From the NCBI GenBank assembly GCA_903813345.2, contig CAIIXF020000230.1:1-25000 (forward strand): a stretch of DNA of 25,000 bases, given 5' to 3'. Below, piece after piece: positions 20,131-25,000 of this stretch. A model generated the notes under the pieces. The model saw only the letters and a program-made list of their open reading frames with translations. It was not told the origin of the DNA and did not search any database. The first letter of the stretch is position 1; each line of letters begins with the position of its first letter. The position numbers and the translations under genes were made by a program. This DNA comes from Owenia fusiformis. Its lineage: Eukaryota; Annelida; Polychaeta; Sabellida; Oweniidae.

Positions 20131-20747
20131 CATGGATATAGCTTTTAAGATTCTCTTAGATGTTACTCAGATAATGGGATGACACAAACACGCCTCCCTT
20201 AAGTTTTGTTTAGCCATGTTATTTTCATTGCCGTCTGTCACGATGCCCTAAAGCGTTTAGTTGATGGTGTGATAACAATATTAGGACATGTATCACATTA
20301 ACCAAATATCAATCAATATTTGTTCCTTAATAATGTTCCTTAGGAAAGCAATGAGCAGCAGTAAATTCATTCTATTCTCTAGATTTCTTAACAATAATTT
20401 CTTGGGTTTCAGTTCTGCCAACAATATACTTATATATAAATACATGGTTGGCAAATGAGGGTTAATATATGTACTTAATAATGCTTTTTAACCTTGGGTA
20501 CCATCGAAGACTGACAAAGGGACAAAATGACAAATGAAGGCAATCGATGTAAATGGCATAATAAGTCGACTCCATCCTGTTCAATTGTCCACTTTAACAT
20601 TGTCAAGAGACGTAAAAAGTTGTCAGTGTTATTGGATTTATTAACGTTAGTGTACAATAGAGACCAAATACTAATGTATTGCTACTTAACAAAATGACAA
20701 AGCTCCAGCCTCTTCAGTTTGGCCCTATGGACACTTTGTATAAGTAC
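20131..20747. other. Spacer, no gene seen
   Basis: AT-rich, without an open frame carrying a domain. Some mild inverted and simple-sequence character near 20430 (TATATATAA). Confidence 0.45.
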
Positions 20748-21127
20748 TACAGAGTGATTCAAAAATGCAAACCTCTATTTTTGGAATACAGCTAATGATT
20801 CTTTCATAGAAGTTATCCCTATAGTGTCGTAAAATCATGCCCAGACGTAAATTTAGATTTAGTACGTCGCATGAGGGATGCAAAGTCTTTGTCCATCGAC
20901 TTCTTGCATAGCTAAACCACGACTGATGAGATCTCTGGTGTATGTCTTATAATTAGTGTTATTTTGTTGGTTTTTAACATTCATACTTCAAACTTGCCAA
21001 TCCAAAAGGTTACATAAAACCTGTGCTCCATGTTAACTTTTACGTAAATCTTGTAACAGGGATTAAAGTTAAAATCTACGTCATGGACATTTGTTATTTA
21101 TAAGTTGATTTTTTGTCTCACCTTGTA
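20748..21127. mobile_element. Possible mariner-like MITE (~376 bp)
   Basis: The left end, TA then CAGAGTGATTCAAAAATGC (from 20750), resembles the inverse of the right end, CAAGGTGAGACAAAAAATC then TA (to 21125). The two 22-base tips agree at 15 positions, and TA is present outside both. There is no transposase and little inverted similarity beyond the tips. Plausible but old; chance similarity of A-rich tips is the main alternative. Confidence 0.38.
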
Positions 21128-22449
21128 TATATATCCAGCAAACATTTGCAACATAATAGCCATAAAAGCTACTTTGGGTTCATGACCAACCGCAGCATTT
21201 CCAAAACTTGGATACACTTTAGTTGTAATGCCATCAATCATGTATATGTCTCTCCTAAATTGAACGTTGAAATAATGATGAATTATGATGTATTGGGATT
21301 AATAATTTTCTGGCGTTCCAATGTGTTTTACAATAAAACCAAATTATGTCTTCTCCTTCCCCAATATAGCATCCATCCTTTCTGGTGTCAGTTCCAGCTG
21401 CTTTCTAGGAACTACACTAATTGAAATATATGGCCAATTTATAAACGTGGAGGATGCGGGTTTAACCATATACGATCTGCGATAGAAAACAAGACACAAC
21501 AAAAAGTGTAACTGCAATGGTGGTAAAAAACAAGAAGTACCAAAAACACAGAAATAAACAATGTAGCATACAAAGCAACGATGCCTCCCCTACATCCAAA
21601 ATCACTATCACAATCCACAACCACAAACCATGAAACATATGCAAAATACCTGCAAGATGCGAAGACGCTACAATTTGGCGTCTCATACTACTGTACATAT
21701 CGCCACACACTTAATGTTTTTTTGAATTCTCATTGCTAAATAATATATAAAACGCTTTTGGATACATGTGTTCTGATATGTCAAGGAACAAACCGAATTT
21801 TATTTATCTACACGTGACGACATGCTATAATATTTTTTAATAGATATTATCAAAACGAATCTCATGAAAATCGACAATGTGATAATTGTTAGAGTATATT
21901 CTCTCTTTATCGCTCATAATATGACAAGGTTCAATGGAACAATCAACAATTGCTTTCTAACGACATGTGCAGATTAAGAGCAAATATAAATCATACACCC
22001 AATTCGACAATGTGATAATTGCCATTAAAAGGTGTGAGTGGGGTCGTGGAGCATCGTCGTATCATCGTTTGGATTTTTCAATGCTTCCCTTTTTACTACT
22101 GCTTAGTCTTTTGCATCATATGTCTTGTAATACTTTTGGGTCTTCCCCTAATGGCTCGTGTGCTTTAATATTGATGTTCAAGGATGTCAACCTTTATGAC
22201 CAGACAAGATATGGAGTATTAACATGTATAAATGGTGGCCTTGGAAGATCGGTCACACTGACAACACATAAAAAATTATAACACTGAAGCTGACAACTCA
22301 AGCATCCATACAACAGAAACGGAATCCATGTATAACCAATTGACTCATAATTAGCTAGGATGCAAAAACTCCAGGATGCAGACAACAACACGCTTAATAT
22401 ACTCAGTACTTATCACACGAGATAAGTTTTCGAGATTTGGAGAAAAACG
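21128..22449. other. Spacer, no gene seen
   Basis: Several 60-104 codon open frames lie here on both strands (21113-21424, 21439-21710, 21967-22281) without recognisable domains. The last has an internal Met at 22081 followed by a hydrophobic run (MLPFLLLLSLL), superficially like a signal peptide, in a poor start context. Confidence 0.45.
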
Positions 22450-22603
22450 TCAGTCACATTTGCTATAAGGCGGCCGTAGCTTCACAAAATCAATATAGGA
22501 AATCTACATCGTTCTACTTATTCCTATATTTTATGCTACGTGTTTTCTCGATTTTGGGAAGGGTAAGGCCGTCGTGCGGTTGTCGGAGATCAAATGTGAC
22601 TGA
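22450..22603. repeat. Inverted pair of 13 bp around a 128-bp centre
   Basis: TCAGTCACATTTG (22450-22462) is exactly inverse to CAAATGTGACTGA (22591-22603). The centre is GC-richer at both sides (GCGGCCGTAG and GGCCGTCGTGCGG). No target duplication is evident. It could be a small decayed inverted-repeat element or a chance pairing. Confidence 0.4.
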
Positions 22604-25000
22604 GGTATCTGACTGTGTAAAATGTGTATACAACGACATACTATTCCTATTAATTGTTGAACGTAATAATTTGTAAATCAGTATGGTAAAACAATGAATG
22701 TATGGTACGGATATATTGGCTACTTTTTCAGAAAAATAAGTCTTAGCTACATTGCTGCAATAAACTTACATTAATTTCAAAACAGCCAATTATCGGAGAA
22801 TCGCTTGATACACTCAACATTTTATTTAATAGTGGCAATATCCTTTAATGCATTCAAACAACAACCTCTTCATCTTTCTAAATGCCCAACTTTTGTGGTC
22901 AAGAGGCCGATTGGGGTACTTCTGTAGAACAATGTCCCTTCTAATTGTTCGATTTTCCTTTGAACGTTCAACTGTTGGTATTTAAAGTAATTTGAACATA
23001 AGCATTATTAGGTGTCAAGTCTTTCCTCTAATTCTGACCAAATACGCCCCTGAAGCCAAGACAATATTACATTTGAAGTTATCTAACAGAATTACCGTGC
23101 CAAAGACAAACACATGTTCCATGTGATGATACTTACGCATGGGGAGAATTCAAAGGAGAACAGACCAGATATTACAAACACACCTACAAGAATAGGCAAA
23201 CAATACGAATACTGTAAAAAAAGAAGATCGGTATGGGAAAAATCAAAATTTACCATGAGTGTGAGATTTTTGTGAGTTTTGTGGCTTCAGAAACCCCAGA
23301 TCTTTGGTTGATGCGATTTCAAACAAATGCTGGCAATACGTCAGCCTATATCGAGGGCATAGACGGGGCAATTTGCTTAATATCTTCTCAAAATCCTAAG
23401 CATTCGCCATTTATAATTATTTATTTATAAAACATGAGATGTGAATTTGAATTTGTTTTCGATCACCTTAAGGGCTCGCAAAAAATCAAGTGGTATGATT
23501 TAATATTAGTAAAACTAATTGATATGAAGGAAATCTTCGTGAAACAAGCTGACCCATACAGACTATACAGTATTAATCCTGCTGAAAATGCCGTCTAATC
23601 ACACTTCTCGTGACCTAGAAAAGGTTGAAAGAAACCAATTTTAGATCAGAATATCACTCAAGAATCACATAATTAATCCTTACATAATATTAAACTTTAC
23701 AGCAAATGTTCAAGTGACCCAATAAATCGTCCACGATGTTCAATCCCACAAACAAATTCCATATTCGGAGTATAGCGTGATTAAGCAATCATTTCACATT
23801 AAACAGCAATGAAAGATAGATAAATTAACAATCAATCAAATCTTCTAGGATGAGATTTCCTTGAAGTGAAGGCTGGAATATGCCGGGTCGGGGGTCATAA
23901 TTAATCAAGGGAGCTTTAATCCAGATTTTCTTCACGTATCCTGCCTGTAAGAATAACGCTTCCAACGGGATGATAATTGCTCTGTTTTATTCGTTTGCAG
24001 AATATTCAGACTGCGTAACGACGTCATATCGTTAAACTATTTATCTTAACCCATCATGATATTATAATGCCAAATCACTTTATATTTTTGATGTATGAAA
24101 ATACTTGATTCTGATTTAAGCCATCTATATCAGTACAGCGTGTTATGCAACACTCCTTGCATTATTCGAATCCTTTTACCAGCACATGACAATGGGGGAT
24201 TAGAAAGAGAATTAGAAGAAATAAAACACATCTGAAATGTTTTCAGTAATAAATAATAATCAGAAGAAGAGAATATTAATGCATTTACAGATTAACAATT
24301 GAAGAACATGCAATACCAGTGGATTATTTATAAGGTTAAATTGCTTATATTGATTAGCTTTTGTCTCCCTCGTGAGATAAATATTGTTATAAGGGGCATG
24401 TAATCGAACCATCGCTGGTCAATGCTGTCTTCTTTTTCCAATGTCCTGTTATTAAGGACATTTGGCGACGTAACACTGAATCACTTAAGCCAGAATGAAA
24501 GGCGTTTCACACAAAATGAGAACATTTATTATCTCAGACACAACGTAACCATGGATTAATGGAGTGATGAAACAAATAAAATGCTTGAAGTGATGCTCTG
24601 AAGTAACGCTTGTTGAATACAGATTCATTATATATGAGCACGCTTTTTGTTTTTCGAAATAAATTATTTATCAATGATGTTAAAGGTTATCCACCATAAA
24701 CACGCTATTTTCTACTTATTGAAGTTCGTGAAATAAAAAAACAACCCAATCGGGATACGATGACATTTGTAAGAGGGAGGAAACACAGGTAATGATTTTA
24801 CCCACTGACCCAAACATCTGCAGTTCCATTGCAATTAAATATTAATCAGACACCATTGAAGATTGGTGTTTTGTATAAATCTTGGCGTCTCTGAACTTAT
24901 CGTGGGGATAAGGTAGACTTGCTGGTATTGCTGGCTTTATTTACATAATATACTTGTAACACTTTACGAATAAGATGTAACATCGGTCATGGGAGGATAA
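22604..25000. other. Spacer to window end, no gene seen
   Basis: AT-rich to the right edge. A 65-codon plus frame at 23233-23430 has no domain. A small perfect hairpin, AATGTCCT...AGGACATT, lies near 24439-24461. No repeat family from the rest of the window recurs here. Confidence 0.45.

Noticed and set aside
22081-22281. Possible small secreted protein (hydrophobic start MLPFLLLLSLL)
   Set aside because: Poor start context (T at -3), no recognisable mature domain, and chance frames of this length are common here.
24439-24461. Hairpin AATGTCCT...AGGACATT as an RNA element or terminator
   Set aside because: The stem is only 8 bp with no neighbouring gene, and short hairpins of this kind are expected by chance in 25 kb.

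Overview
This is an AT-rich, gene-poor stretch of an animal nuclear genome. The evidence is two class A (rhodopsin-like) GPCR coding regions of animal type, long non-coding spacers, a minisatellite and several non-autonomous DNA-transposon remnants. The one complete gene is a serotonin 5-HT1 receptor whose tail resembles invertebrate (protostome-type) 5-HT1 receptors, so an invertebrate, possibly a lophotrochozoan, is the best guess. The species cannot be fixed from the sequence. There is no sign of bacterial organisation, and no tRNA, rRNA or CRISPR array was seen.

Layout. Bases 3-251 (+) carry the 3' coding end of a GPCR gene that runs off the left edge: the end of TM6, ECL3, TM7, helix 8 and a short tail, with a candidate poly(A) signal at 339-344. 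Bases 960-2298 hold three small inverted-repeat elements in a row. Bases 4004-5374 (-) hold the complete, intronless 5-HT1 receptor, 456 residues. It is tail-to-tail with the left-edge GPCR. Its upstream flank contains a hairpin-rich, GC-richer patch (5938-6309) and three 21-bp tandem units with a CRE-like core (6815-6877).

From about 6.9 kb to the end I find no confident gene. The exception worth attention is a short reading frame at 9674-9838 (+) with a PBZ-like zinc-finger pattern. The rest is spacer with repeats. There is an ~80-bp MITE family in three copies (2186, 10428, 16538), two of which show 9-bp target duplications. There is also an 819-bp near-complete foldback element with TA duplications (10836-11654) and a lone related end at 12611. 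A ~1.1-kb minisatellite of ~54-bp units lies at 13466-14580, each unit carrying a small hairpin core. A degenerate ~65-bp tandem repeat lies near 18 kb, and mariner-like ends lie near 20.1 kb and 20.75-21.13 kb.

Nothing here forms an operon or pathway. The two receptors are neighbours, but the sequence gives no evidence that they act together. Many 60-100 codon open frames occur in the spacers. At this base composition they are expected by chance and were not annotated. Multi-exon genes with short exons could be missed by reading alone.
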